DNA of 64,000 bases from Oscillospiraceae bacterium (GCA_031284525.1 JAISZR010000004.1:124001-188000), one strand, 5' to 3'; shown: positions 17,668-26,424, numbered from the stretch's first letter. Notes: generated by a model not told the origin, from the sequence alone. Made by a program: numbers and translations.

Positions 17668-20466
17668 TCATGGGCGCTCCCGGCCGCAACACTTTTTGTA
17701 TTTCTTGCCACTTCCGCAAGAGCACAAACCGTTGCGATCAATTTTTTCGGATTTTCTTTGCGAATTCTTGGATTCCTCTGCCTTAGGTGGAGCAATGCTT
17801 TCTTCTAGAGTTTCTGTCATTTGCTGTTTTGCTTGCGCTCTTGCCTTGAGCAACTTCGAAAATTCATCAGTTCCATCTGCTTCTGGAATAGTTTCGAACT
17901 GCCTAAACGGGCGAGCGAGTAGTAGCATCTTAATGGTATCTTCCTGAATGTTGGCAATCATGTTGTCAAACATATCAAATCCTTCTAAACGATATTCAAC
18001 AACAGGGTCGCGCTGCGCGTAAGAGCGTAGATAGATTCCACGTTTTAGTTCGTGCATAGCGTCGATGTGTTCAACCCAATGCTCATCGACACTGCGGAGC
18101 ATAGCACTTCTTTCTAGCTCCCGCATAATATCAGGGCCGATCTCGGCCTCTTTTTGTGAATAAAGTTCCTGCGCACGGCTTTTAAGTTCCGCGCAAACTT
18201 GGTCACGTTCAAGTTCCTCTAAGACCTCCGGCGTATATTTAAAGTCATCTTCGGTGGTGATCCAACCTAGGAAATGATCCTTCAACCCTTCCAAATTCCA
18301 GTGTTCGGGGGAAATCTCCGCAGAAAGGTACGAATTGACCGTTGCTGTCACAACATCGTCTAACATCTTTAAAATATACGAATGGATGTCATCTCCATTT
18401 AACACTTTAGAGCGTTGAGAATAGATGATCGCGCGTTGTTTATTCATGACGTCATCGAACTGCAGAACGTTTTTCCGAATCTCAAAGTTGCGGCCTTCAA
18501 TTCTTTTTTGCGCAGTTTCAATCGTATTACTCAGTATTTTGCTATCAATTGCCTCGTCCTCCGGCAAGTTAAACATAGACATTACCTTCTGCATACGGTC
18601 GCCACCGAAAAGACGAATTAAACTGTCGTCAGCAGAGAGGAAAAAACGGCTTTCTCCGGGGTCTCCTTGCCTCCCGGAACGACCGCGCAACTGGTTATCG
18701 ATGCGCCTCGATTCGTGACGCTCGGTTCCAATGATGAATAACCCGCCGGCCTCAATAACCTTTTTTGCTTCTTTTTTGACATCTTCCCTGAATTTTTCAA
18801 CAAGGTGTTTATAGACCTCGCGAGCCTCAAGAACTTGTGGGTCTTCGGAGCTTGCAAACCCAGTTGCTTCACTGATTATCTCTTTTGCAATGCCCAGACG
18901 ACGCAGCTCAATTTTTGCGCTCAGTTCCGCGTTGCCGCCCAAGATAATATCGGTTCCACGGCCGGCCATGTTGGTGGCAATTGTAACGGCACCCAATTTA
19001 CCGGCCTGTGCGATAATTTCTGCCTCTTTTTCGTGATGCTTGGCATTTAGAATCTCGTGCTTGATACCGACCTTTCGCAGCAAGGAACCGAGATATTCTG
19101 ACTTTTCAATTGAGATGGTTCCAACGAGAACTGGCTGCCCCTTCTCGTGGCAACTGAGAATTTCTTTAATAACGCAGTCGTATTTGCCAAGCTCGGTCCT
19201 ATAAACAGCATCTGGGTGATCCACCCGGATCATGGGCATGTTCGTTGGGATCTCAACAACATCAAGGTGATAAATCTGCCGGAATTCGGCCTCCTCTGTG
19301 AGCGCCGTTCCGGTCATCCCAGAAAGCTTCTTATATAGTCTGAAGTAGTTCTGGAAGGTAATTGTCGCAAGTGTCTGCGATTCGCGTTGGACATTCACAC
19401 GTTCCTTCGCTTCGATCGCCTGGTGCAACCCTTCGCTGTAGCGCCTGCCGTGCATAAGACGCCCTGTGAACTCATCAACAATAATAATTTCGCCATCTTT
19501 AACAACATAATCAACATCAAGGGCCATCGTTCCGTGGGCTTTGATTGCTTGGTTTATATGATGTTGAAGTGTAATATTTTCTGCTTCTATGAGGTTCTTA
19601 ACGCAAAAAAACTTTTCTGCCTTTTCGATTCCATGCTTCGTCAACGTCGCGGTTTTTGCTTTTTCATCAACAATATAATCAGCTTCGTAGTGCTCATTAT
19701 CTTCACGTTCATCAAGTTCTTTGATTTTTATCATGCTCAAAGTACGGACGAAAACATCTGCCATCTGGTAGAGTTCCGTTGACTTATCGCCTGGCCCGGA
19801 AATAATAAGTGGGGTCCTCGCTTCATCAATGAGAATCGAATCCACTTCATCCACAATCGCGAAACTTTGGCCACGCTGAACAAGTTCTTCCTTCCTCGGT
19901 ACCATGTTGTCCCTCAAGTAGTCAAATCCAAACTCATTGTTCGTCCCATATGTAACATCCGCTCCATAAGCTTCTCTGCGCTGTGGGGCAGTTGATTCGT
20001 GAACAACCACGCCGACGCTAAGTCCTAGGAACCTGTGGATCTTTCCCATTTGTTCCGCGTCACGCCTAGCGAGGTAATCATTCACGGTGACAATATGAAC
20101 GCCATTTCCAGTAAGGGCATTGAGGTAGGCTGGAAGCGTCGCAACAAGAGTCTTCCCCTCCCCTGTTTTCATTTCCGCAATCCTTCCTTGATGCAAAACA
20201 ATCCCCCCAAGGACCTGAACGGGGAAATGCCGCATACCCAGAACACGGGACGAAGTTTCAATACAAACGGCAAAAGCTTCTGGCAATAGCTCATCCAAAG
20301 TTGCGCCGTTCGAAAGACGTTCCTTTAAAATACCGGTCATTTCTTTTAGTCCGCTATCGGACATGTTTTTGAATTTTTCTTCAAGGGAAAGAACTAACTC
20401 TTTGATAGGGTTAATCCTTTTTAGCTCCTTCGTCGAATAAGATTTAAACATTTTTTTTAATATCAT
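17668..20466 (-). CDS. secA: preprotein translocase subunit SecA
   Basis: ATPase motor that drives secreted proteins through SecYEG. 932 residues, full length. The Walker A region is MKTGEGKTL, the DEAD-type Walker B is IVDEVDSILIDEARTP, and the helicase motif GRGTDI is within IATNMAGRGTDIILGG. The C-terminal zinc tail (CSCGSGKKYKKCCG) is present. ATG at 20466 has AGGAG at 5 bases. It has its own promoter immediately after the stop of spo0A on the same strand. Confidence 0.97.
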   Translation of the reverse strand: MILKKMFKSYSTKELKRINPIKELVLSLEEKFKNMSDSGLKEMTGILKERLSNGATLDELLPEAFAVCIETSSRVLGMRHFPVQVLGGIVLHQGRIAEMKTGEGKTLVATLPAYLNALTGNGVHIVTVNDYLARRDAEQMGKIHRFLGLSVGVVVHESTAPQRREAYGADVTYGTNNEFGFDYLRDNMVPRKEELVQRGQSFAIVDEVDSILIDEARTPLIISGPGDKSTELYQMADVFVRTLSMIKIKELDEREDNEHYEADYIVDEKAKTATLTKHGIEKAEKFFCVKNLIEAENITLQHHINQAIKAHGTMALDVDYVVKDGEIIIVDEFTGRLMHGRRYSEGLHQAIEAKERVNVQRESQTLATITFQNYFRLYKKLSGMTGTALTEEAEFRQIYHLDVVEIPTNMPMIRVDHPDAVYRTELGKYDCVIKEILSCHEKGQPVLVGTISIEKSEYLGSLLRKVGIKHEILNAKHHEKEAEIIAQAGKLGAVTIATNMAGRGTDIILGGNAELSAKIELRRLGIAKEIISEATGFASSEDPQVLEAREVYKHLVEKFREDVKKEAKKVIEAGGLFIIGTERHESRRIDNQLRGRSGRQGDPGESRFFLSADDSLIRLFGGDRMQKVMSMFNLPEDEAIDSKILSNTIETAQKRIEGRNFEIRKNVLQFDDVMNKQRAIIYSQRSKVLNGDDIHSYILKMLDDVVTATVNSYLSAEISPEHWNLEGLKDHFLGWITTEDDFKYTPEVLEELERDQVCAELKSRAQELYSQKEAEIGPDIMRELERSAMLRSVDEHWVEHIDAMHELKRGIYLRSYAQRDPVVEYRLEGFDMFDNMIANIQEDTIKMLLLARPFRQFETIPEADGTDEFSKLLKARAQAKQQMTETLEESIAPPKAEESKNSQRKSEKIDRNGLCSCGSGKKYKKCCGRERP

Positions 20467-20573
20467 CTTTACTCCTTTTTACCCCCGCCACAAAACAATC
20501 TATTTGCACAGAGCAAAGATTTCCCCGACGGCTGAAGCCGAGAAATTCTTTTCGGCGCAATATACCTCAGCTC

Positions 20574-20602
20574 AGTATACCACGCCTCAACAAACTTTTC
20601 AA
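20574..20602 (-). promoter_or_regulatory. secA promoter
   Basis: Minus-strand TTGAAA (20597-20602) and TATACT (20574-20579) with a 17-base spacer. It gives a leader of about 100 bases, which contains a short CGGCT/AGCCG hairpin near 20529-20540. The promoter starts 13 bases past the spo0A stop codon. Confidence 0.75.
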
Positions 20603-20614
20603 CTCGCCGAAAAT

Positions 20615-21442
20615 TCAAAGCGCTCGCTGCGGTTCGCGACAATCCTGAGATATTTCAATCTTTTGGGCAGCTACACTCAGTTCATTAAAAATATGGTAGA
20701 TGAATTGAGAATTGGTTGGTCGTGCAACAAACGATTGGGAGATTAAGTGGTTTGCCATGGATTTGCTTATATTTGGCCAAGCAATGGCGATTGCGTGCCG
20801 AATGGCACGTTCGACACACGACGGAGTTGAATCGTGTAGCCGCGCGATGGTGGGATATATGTCTTTGGTGATGCTGACGTTGGAAGAGGGCGTATCAAAC
20901 ACGAACAGAACAGCTTCTTTTAGATATGCACACCCCTTTACCTTTGGAGAAATCCCGAAACCCGAAATGATGTCTGTGATCAAAAGGTCGAGGTTTGCAC
21001 GAGATATGTGGGACAAATATCTCGTTGCATAGGAGCTTGCGAGAATATTTTTCTTGTTGGAACTTTTGGCACAGGAGATAAGGTGCAATATCTTGGCAAA
21101 TAACAGATTATTATCAAACGGCTTTAACAAGTACTCTCTTGCACCTGCTTCGATATTTTCACGCTTTAGTACAACATCTTCGATGTCAGAAAGAACGATA
21201 AATTGAGGTGCAAAAGCCCTGTTTTCATTTGCGATGTGTATCACGGAGGATGCGTCGAAGAAGGGCATAATGGCATTCAAAACAACAACATCCGGTTTGT
21301 CGCGCCTTATGGCGTCCATAACCATTCTACCATCGTTTCCTAAGGATAAAAGACGAATTTGGTTGCGCGAGAAAAAGCGTTGGCAGATTCCTTGAAAGGA
21401 AGAGTCCTCATCGGAGATTAAAACGCACACACTATGCTCCAA
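20615..21442 (-). CDS. spo0A: Spo0A-family response regulator with Asn at the phospho-acceptor site
   Basis: Master regulator of entry into sporulation, or a paralogue of it. 275 residues: receiver domain (about 1-125), linker, and the Spo0A-specific DNA-binding domain (about 150-260) with CVERAIRHAIAIAW as recognition helix and RPTNSQFI near the end. The acceptor Asp56 of Bacillus Spo0A is Asn here: the codon at 21275-21277 reads AAT on the minus strand, within DVVVLNAIMP. The switch Thr is Ser (S85) and the Lys is kept (K107, LKPFD). Phosphorylation at this site is therefore not possible. TTG start at 21442 follows GGAGGG by 7 bases. Not next to spoIVB or recN, the usual spo0A neighbours, so a paralogue cannot be excluded. 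Confidence 0.88.
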   Translation of the reverse strand: MEHSVCVLISDEDSSFQGICQRFFSRNQIRLLSLGNDGRMVMDAIRRDKPDVVVLNAIMPFFDASSVIHIANENRAFAPQFIVLSDIEDVVLKRENIEAGAREYLLKPFDNNLLFAKILHLISCAKSSNKKNILASSYATRYLSHISRANLDLLITDIISGFGISPKVKGCAYLKEAVLFVFDTPSSNVSITKDIYPTIARLHDSTPSCVERAIRHAIAIAWPNISKSMANHLISQSFVARPTNSQFIYHIFNELSVAAQKIEISQDCREPQRAL

Positions 21443-21512
21443 TTTTCATCCCTCCTCTGATAACTTTTGTTAATTATTACTATTAGCGAAGAACATCTAA
21501 TCATCCTCGATC

Positions 21513-21541
21513 ATTTTATCGCATAATTGATAAAATTTCAA
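21513..21541 (-). promoter_or_regulatory. spo0A promoter
   Basis: Minus-strand TTGAAA (21536-21541) and TAAAAT (21513-21518) spaced by 17 bases, about 65 bases before the start codon. No perfect 0A box is nearby; CGTCGAA near 21768-21774 differs by one base. Confidence 0.7.
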
Positions 21542-22014
21542 CAAAATTTAATTAGAATAAAACGAAAAAATAACGGTTTTACCTTAGCAATTGACCAATT
21601 TAGGGATTGTTGAGGTTTTATAGCTGCAACTAAGTCAAATAATACTAATAATATCCAGAAAAATGTGAAATAAAAATGACTAGTCGAGTATAAAAGTTGA
21701 TTAATTATGCATCGCACTGTGTAAGAGTATGTATTCTTTCGCCCTCTTGTGGGTGAGAGGAATATTCGTCGAATTTCACAAACGCTGAGATCTTCTGGAG
21801 GTGGTTCATTTTAATCCTGATTTTCCCTATTCTTATCGCTTTTAGGTTTCGCTAGGTGTTTTTCGATGACTTCCTTGCGTGTTTTTATGCTCGCGGTTGC
21901 CATCTCTGCACTTCTGCGTAGTGCAACACGCGGGGGTACAGATTTCAGCGTTGTTTTATTTTGAGGCAACGATAATTACTTCAGCGGGATTCTCTTTACA
22001 GAGCGAGGTAAATA
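21542..22014. other. intergenic region between spo0A and the permease
   Basis: The first 200 bases are very AT-rich; the remainder is of ordinary composition. Apart from the spo0A promoter at its edge and a weak CCTCT/AGAGG hairpin near 21744-21762, I see no gene or known element. Confidence 0.4.
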
Positions 22015-22043
22015 TTGCATTTTGTTCAAGTGTGTGTTATAAT
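22015..22043 (+). promoter_or_regulatory. promoter of the amino-acid permease/yajC operon
   Basis: TTGCAT (22015-22020) and TATAAT (22038-22043) with a 17-base spacer. The leader to the start codon is about 120 bases. Confidence 0.75.
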
Positions 22044-22170
22044 TTGCGGCGGCGGCTTGGAAATGTTGGTTTGTTTTATCGTTTGGTAGCCTTGTACCTT
22101 TGGAAATTTCGAACCTCGAACAACGGACAAGGTGTAGGGTACAAGCATATGGAAGAGGGAGGCTATGAAG

Positions 22171-23553
22171 ATGAGTAATACAGAGGCCAAGGGTCAGCAG
22201 TTTGGGTTGTTTTCTACAATAGCCATGATATCCGGGATAGTTATCGGTTCTGGCATTTTCTTTAAAGCAACTAATGTTTTGAAGGCAACCGATGGCAGCG
22301 TTATGCTCGGCGTCTTGGCGTTTTGCATAGCTGGTATAAGCATTGTCTTTGGGAGTTTAACGGTATCGGAACTCGCGGCTAGGTCTGACGGATCTGGTGG
22401 TGTTATCGGATATGCAGATACATTTGTTGGCAAGCGGTTTGCGAGCGCTGTTGGTTGGTTGCTCGTTTTGCTTTACCTTCCTGCGGCTATTAGTATCGAA
22501 AGTTTTGTTTGCGGTATGTATTGCTGCCAGTTGTTTGGGGTGGAAGCTTCACTCACGAACGGCTTTCTTATTGGAAGTATTTGCTTTTTGTTCTTTTTTG
22601 CGATGAATATTGTTCCCCGTCTCGGTGGTGTTTTCCAGAACGTTTCGGCGATATTGAAGTTTTTGCCGCTAGTCGGGTTTATTATCGTGGGCATTTTTTG
22701 GGGGGATTCCTCGGCAATTCATTACGGTGATCTTTCGACAGCCTGCCGTTCTCTTTCATGGCTTGCAGCGGTGAGCCCCATTGCTTTTGCCTTTGAAGGG
22801 TGGATGATGGCCACCTCGATTTCCAATGAAGTTAAGAATCCAAAGAAAAACATACCGTTGGCTTTCACAATTGCTCCCCTGATAATACTGTTGACGTATG
22901 TCCTTTATTTCGTTGGGATGTGTTTTTACCTAGGGCCTCAGGAAATTTTGGCTAGAGGTGACGGATATGTTTTAGTTGCCGCCACAAAATTCCTTGGCAA
23001 GTATGGCGGTAATGTCATAATGACCTTCATTATCGTCTCAGTCATGGGCGCATTAAACGGCAACATTATGAGTGCGTTGCGTTTTGTGGCTCCCCTTGCA
23101 GAAAGACGTATATTCCCGGGAGCCAATGTTTTTTCAAAGAGTAGCGGGAAGCTGTGTGCGTCAAAGGCGGCATTCATTTTGGTTTTCATCTTGAGTTCGG
23201 TTTTTTCTTTTGTTACCTATTTGCTCAAGCAAACTGGGATGATCGATCCTGGTTTTGACTTTACAGAATTTGCGATTTCCAGCTGTTATCTGCTGTATAT
23301 TCTTCTCTATGCGCAGGCGGTGCGACTCAAGAGGACGGGTGAAATAAAGAGCGCTTTCCGTGGTTATGTCTGTCCTATTATGGCAATGTTCGGCGCTTTG
23401 GTAATGGTTTCTGGTGGAGCTCTGACGGGATGGCAAGCTCCTGTTCCTTTTAGCTGCTTCATGGCTCTTGTTTTGCTTGTTATTTGTGTTGCGGTTTTTT
23501 ATGGTGGGAAAGCAGCAGCTAAAGAGGGAGCGATAGAAAATGGCGGCAAATGA
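22171..23553 (+). CDS. APC superfamily amino-acid permease
   Basis: An integral membrane transporter of 460 residues with about twelve hydrophobic segments. The first helix carries the SGIVIGSGIFF motif typical of the amino acid-polyamine-organocation family (LAT-like subgroup), and FEGWMMATSISNEVKNPKKNIP matches helix 6 and the following loop. Substrate cannot be told. ATG at 22171 has GGAGG at 8 bases; the ATG at 22165 is too close to it. The 3' end overlaps yajC by 14 bases. Confidence 0.88.
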   Translation: MSNTEAKGQQFGLFSTIAMISGIVIGSGIFFKATNVLKATDGSVMLGVLAFCIAGISIVFGSLTVSELAARSDGSGGVIGYADTFVGKRFASAVGWLLVLLYLPAAISIESFVCGMYCCQLFGVEASLTNGFLIGSICFLFFFAMNIVPRLGGVFQNVSAILKFLPLVGFIIVGIFWGDSSAIHYGDLSTACRSLSWLAAVSPIAFAFEGWMMATSISNEVKNPKKNIPLAFTIAPLIILLTYVLYFVGMCFYLGPQEILARGDGYVLVAATKFLGKYGGNVIMTFIIVSVMGALNGNIMSALRFVAPLAERRIFPGANVFSKSSGKLCASKAAFILVFILSSVFSFVTYLLKQTGMIDPGFDFTEFAISSCYLLYILLYAQAVRLKRTGEIKSAFRGYVCPIMAMFGALVMVSGGALTGWQAPVPFSCFMALVLLVICVAVFYGGKAAAKEGAIENGGK

Positions 23554-23962
23554 TTCCGGCGTGGCCAACCAAGCAGTTCAAGCGGCACCACCTCAGGGGG
23601 AACCAGCGGGTAAGGTCGCTCCGAGTTCACTTTTCGGAGGGCCCAATGGCGTTCTGCTCCTTACTCTTTTGTTTTGTCTTGTGTTCTTTTGGTTCAGCGG
23701 GAAGAGCAGAAAAAAGCGCGAGCAGGAAGAAAGTGCAATTCGCAAGAATGTTGAGGTTGGCGATGAGCTCACGACTATTGGCGGAATTGTTGGAATTGTT
23801 GTGGGGGTCAGAGACGATGTGTTTACCCTCGAAACCGGCAGTGATCGCAGTAAGTTACGAATTGAAAAATGGGCGATCAAATCAAATATCACTGCTGCCG
23901 CAAGGATGGCAAAGCGAAAAGAAATTGAAAAGAGTGAACGAAAAGGAGGATCTGTTAAGTGA
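23540..23962 (+). CDS. yajC: preprotein translocase subunit YajC
   Basis: Small accessory subunit of the SecDF-YajC complex. 140 residues: a Pro/Ala-rich N-terminus, one membrane helix (about 38-54, GVLLLTLLFCLVFFWF), then the basic stretch and the cytoplasmic domain with VGDELTTIGGIVGIVV. No secD or secF follows; in many Clostridia yajC is followed by the SCIFF gene, its maturase and secDF, and here only the SCIFF gene has stayed. GAGGGAG precedes the ATG. Confidence 0.88.
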   Translation: MAANDSGVANQAVQAAPPQGEPAGKVAPSSLFGGPNGVLLLTLLFCLVFFWFSGKSRKKREQEESAIRKNVEVGDELTTIGGIVGIVVGVRDDVFTLETGSDRSKLRIEKWAIKSNITAAARMAKRKEIEKSERKGGSVK

Positions 23963-24114
23963 CGCACATTAAAACTCTGGTGAATAGCACAATTAACAAC
24001 TGTGATAAGACTGGCTGCGGGGAGTGTACACTTTCTTGTCAGACTGCCAGCAAGACTTCTTCGGCAGTTTCGAACCAAAAATGCGAAAACACAGAGGCGC
24101 AAAATGCTAGGTAA
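23959..24114 (+). CDS. scfA: SCIFF family ribosomal peptide precursor, divergent
   Basis: A 51-residue peptide starting MTHIKTLVNS, with the SCIFF core CGEC...SCQ...NQKCEN. GTG start overlaps the yajC stop (GTGA) and has AGGAGGA about 8 bases before. SCIFF (six cysteines in forty-five) peptides are substrates of a radical-SAM SPASM maturase that makes a Cys-to-Thr thioether. The usual stretch SACKTSCT reads TASKTSSA: the Cys at 31, the Cys at 35 and the Thr at 36 are Ser, Ser and Ala. A Cys not usual for the family appears at 15. The five cysteines are 15, 20, 23, 27 and 42. Too short for routine gene callers, but the N-terminus and position after yajC leave little doubt about the family. Confidence 0.9.
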   Translation: MTHIKTLVNSTINNCDKTGCGECTLSCQTASKTSSAVSNQKCENTEAQNAR

Positions 24115-24132
24115 CTGATGCGGGCGTGCCAT

Positions 24133-24170
24133 AGCGATCACTCCATCTGTGGGGAGTGGTCGCTGTTTGT
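24133..24170 (+). terminator. intrinsic terminator after the SCIFF gene
   Basis: AGCGATCACTCC (24133-24144) pairs with GGAGTGGTCGCT (24153-24164) with one wobble, followed by GTTTGT. The T tail is weak, so partial read-through is possible. Confidence 0.6.
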
Positions 24171-24175
24171 CCGAA

Positions 24176-24205
24176 TGCGCATGTGCATTCACTTTTTACT
24201 ATAAT
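24176..24205 (+). promoter_or_regulatory. promoter candidate of the thioredoxin operon
   Basis: A perfect TATAAT at 24200-24205, 31 bases before the GTG start. The best -35 is TGCGCA (24176-24181) at 18 bases, which is poor. Confidence 0.45.
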
Positions 24206-24236
24206 CTTAAAGGAAGGCAAGAGGGAGTAGCTTATT

Positions 24237-24560
24237 GTGAAAATACTTGAGATTACGGATGATAATTACGAACAGGAGGTCGCAAATTTCGAGGGTCTTG
24301 TGCTGCTAGACTTTTGGGCTCCTTGGTGTGGTCCTTGCAGGGCGCTGGCGCCAATTGTGGAAGAACTTGCTGCCGAAATGGATGAAACAAAAGAAAAAGT
24401 TAAGATTGGTAAGGTGGATGTTGACAAAAATTCGGGGCTGGTTTCACGGTTTAAGGTGATGAATATCCCGTTTGTTGCCGTTTTGAAAAATGGAACACTT
24501 GCCGACAGTTCGGTTGGCCTTAAAAGCAAGAAGATGTTGCTTGATATGTTGAATGTTTGA
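24237..24560 (+). CDS. trxA: thioredoxin
   Basis: Cytoplasmic dithiol reductant of 107 residues. The active site is WAPWCGPC with C31 and C34, and the cis-Pro loop is MNIPFVAV. GTG start at 24237 preceded by GAGGGAG. The last eight bases overlap the following methyltransferase gene. It may have a general redox role; nothing links it specifically to the SCIFF gene beyond adjacency. Confidence 0.93.
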   Translation: MKILEITDDNYEQEVANFEGLVLLDFWAPWCGPCRALAPIVEELAAEMDETKEKVKIGKVDVDKNSGLVSRFKVMNIPFVAVLKNGTLADSSVGLKSKKMLLDMLNV

Positions 24561-25263
24561 AACAGAGGAATTGGCTGATGGCTTCAAAGTGTATATCTCT
24601 GAGAGTCACCGATTCGGAACAGATGCGTTTCTTCTTGCCAACTTTGCAGCTTTGGGGCACAATGAAGTTGTGTTAGACCTTTGCGCCGGTTGCGGGATTG
24701 TTGGATTTTTACTTTTTTTAACAAAAAATCCCAAATTGATCCATGCGGTCGAAGTTCAAAAAGAGGCTGTGGATTTAATGAGGCGCACAGTCGAAGAAAA
24801 CAAATTGACGAATTTTGATGTGCGGCTGGCTGACCTTAGAGATTTGGATAGTAATGCGTTTCACGGAGGAAATATAAATTTAATTGTCTGCAACCCGCCA
24901 TATAAAGCCGAGTTCTCGGGACTCTTGAGCAAAAGAGGGGACGTCGCGATTGCACGGCATGAAGTGATGTGCACAATTGATGACATCTGCAAAGTTGCCA
25001 GTAGGCTTTTGGGAGTTGGCGGCAGGTTGTGCCTCTGCCAAAGGTCAGAGCGTTTGGTAGATACTCTTGTGACGATGAGAGCGAACAAAATTGAACCTAA
25101 AAGGATTCGGTTTGTGAGTTTCAAGATGGGTAGGTCCCCTTGGCTTTTCTTGGTTGAGGGCAGAAGGTCCGGAAGGCCATTTTTAAAGATTGATCCCCCA
25201 TTATTTTTGGAAGCTGATTCTAGGGCAACACCAGAATTGCTAGGGATTTACGGGAAACTGTGA
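24553..25263 (+). CDS. tRNA1(Val) (adenine37-N6)-methyltransferase-like protein
   Basis: SAM-dependent methyltransferase of 236 residues. The Rossmann motif VLDLCAGCGIVG is near 36-48 and the N6-adenine catalytic motif NPPY is in LIVCNPPYKAE. It resembles the YabB/TrmN6 group, which methylates A37 of tRNA-Val in E. coli and in Bacillus lies next to a YraL/RsmI-type gene, as here. The ATG overlaps the thioredoxin end. The exact target in this organism is inferred. Confidence 0.8.
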   Translation: MFETEELADGFKVYISESHRFGTDAFLLANFAALGHNEVVLDLCAGCGIVGFLLFLTKNPKLIHAVEVQKEAVDLMRRTVEENKLTNFDVRLADLRDLDSNAFHGGNINLIVCNPPYKAEFSGLLSKRGDVAIARHEVMCTIDDICKVASRLLGVGGRLCLCQRSERLVDTLVTMRANKIEPKRIRFVSFKMGRSPWLFLVEGRRSGRPFLKIDPPLFLEADSRATPELLGIYGKL

Positions 25264-25266
25264 TGG

Positions 25267-26223
25267 GTGGGTGGAGATTTGTTTGGGAGATTGTTTGTTG
25301 TTGGGACGCCAATTGGAAATCTAAGAGATATCACGCTAAGAGCAATTGATGTTTTGCAAAAGGTTGATTTTTTGGTGGTCGAAGATAGTCGAGTGACTCT
25401 TAAATTGCTTAATCATCTGGGGATTCGAAAGCCGATGATAAGTTATTTTAAGCATTGCAACAATTCAAGACTTGCCCTGATTTTGAAAAAGTTGCAGGGA
25501 GGAGAAACCGCGGCGATTGTTTCTGATGCCGGGATGCCGTGTATTTCAGATCCTGGAGAGGAATTAATTAAGTTGTGTATTCAGCATGGCGTCGAAGTGG
25601 TCCCAATTCCTGGAGTTAATGCTGCACTGACTGGGCTTGTTTCTTCGGGGATTGGGAGCGCCTCTTTTTGTTTTGAGGGGTTTTTAGCTACCGACAGAAA
25701 GAGCCGGCAAAAAAAACTGGAAGAACTCAGAAGTGAAAAAAGGACGATTATTTTTTATGAGGCGCCCCACAAATTGAGGCGAACTTTGGCAGACCTTTTG
25801 AAATTCTTGGGGGACCGGACGGTTTGTGTGGCGAGAGAGCTTACCAAAATTCATGAGCAGTTCTTAAGAGTGTCTCTTAGTGAGGCCGTTCGTTACTTCG
25901 AAACGACTTTGCCCAGAGGCGAATTTGTTTTGATTGTCCAAGGGCAGGAATCGCCGGAAGAATCCACTGAAGAAGAGGATGAGGTTGACGTTAAAGAGAA
26001 GGCCCTAGAGCTCTTTAAAAGTGGAGCGAGCTTGCCAGAGATTTCGAGGCTTTTAGTTTCAAAAAAGATGAGCAGGAACAAGATTTACAAAATGCTCTTG
26101 GATAATTCGCTGGCTGCACAAATACCACCGTCAAGCGACGCAGAGGGTGTTAATATACCATCTGTGGATGATGATTCTCTCACCGGTGATAACAACAAAA
26201 CTCCGGGTGCGGACCGCTTTTGA
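25267..26223 (+). CDS. rsmI: 16S rRNA (cytidine1402-2'-O)-methyltransferase RsmI
   Basis: Tetrapyrrole-methylase fold enzyme that methylates C1402 of 16S rRNA. Hallmarks are FVVGTPIGNLRDITLRA near the start, VVEDSRVTLKLL, AAIVSDAGMPCISDPG and VPIPGVNAAL. At 318 residues it is about 30-40 longer than usual, owing to an acidic, probably disordered C-terminal tail. GTG start at 25267; TTG codons at 25279 and 25291 are alternatives, as no ribosome binding site is clearly spaced. It starts three bases after the preceding stop. Confidence 0.92.
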   Translation: MGGDLFGRLFVVGTPIGNLRDITLRAIDVLQKVDFLVVEDSRVTLKLLNHLGIRKPMISYFKHCNNSRLALILKKLQGGETAAIVSDAGMPCISDPGEELIKLCIQHGVEVVPIPGVNAALTGLVSSGIGSASFCFEGFLATDRKSRQKKLEELRSEKRTIIFYEAPHKLRRTLADLLKFLGDRTVCVARELTKIHEQFLRVSLSEAVRYFETTLPRGEFVLIVQGQESPEESTEEEDEVDVKEKALELFKSGASLPEISRLLVSKKMSRNKIYKMLLDNSLAAQIPPSSDAEGVNIPSVDDDSLTGDNNKTPGADRF

Positions 26224-26369
26224 TGCGTTGCATGAGGTGTAGCTCTCGCGTTTGTGTAAAATTTTGCAAACGTTTTATATCAAGTTTTTATCACGTTTAA
26301 TCCTTCCAGTTCTTGGCTCTAAAACTCGCTAGATTTTTGATGTCATCTTGTTTTTGGAGGACGTGATGG

Positions 26370-26398
26370 TTGCAAAACGTTATGGAAAATGATATAAT
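26370..26398 (+). promoter_or_regulatory. gyrB promoter
   Basis: TTGCAA (26370-26375) and TATAAT (26393-26398) with a 17-base spacer; TG precedes the -10 to make it extended. The start site would be near 26404, only about 20 bases before the first ATG. Confidence 0.82.
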
Positions 26399-26424
26399 GT
26401 GTCGTGGTGAAACAAGGGGATTAG

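Noticed and set aside
8216..21605. Shared 14-base sequence CAATTGACCAATTT at about 8216 and 21589 as a possible operator
   Set aside because: Repeats of this length are expected by chance in 64 kb; the two sites have no common context.
21879..22178. A 99-codon plus-strand frame before the amino-acid permease
   Set aside because: It overlaps the permease promoter and start region and has no protein-like features.
23593..24192. A 199-codon open frame antisense to yajC and the SCIFF gene
   Set aside because: Shadow of yajC codon bias; the SCIFF gene and its terminator on the plus strand explain the region.
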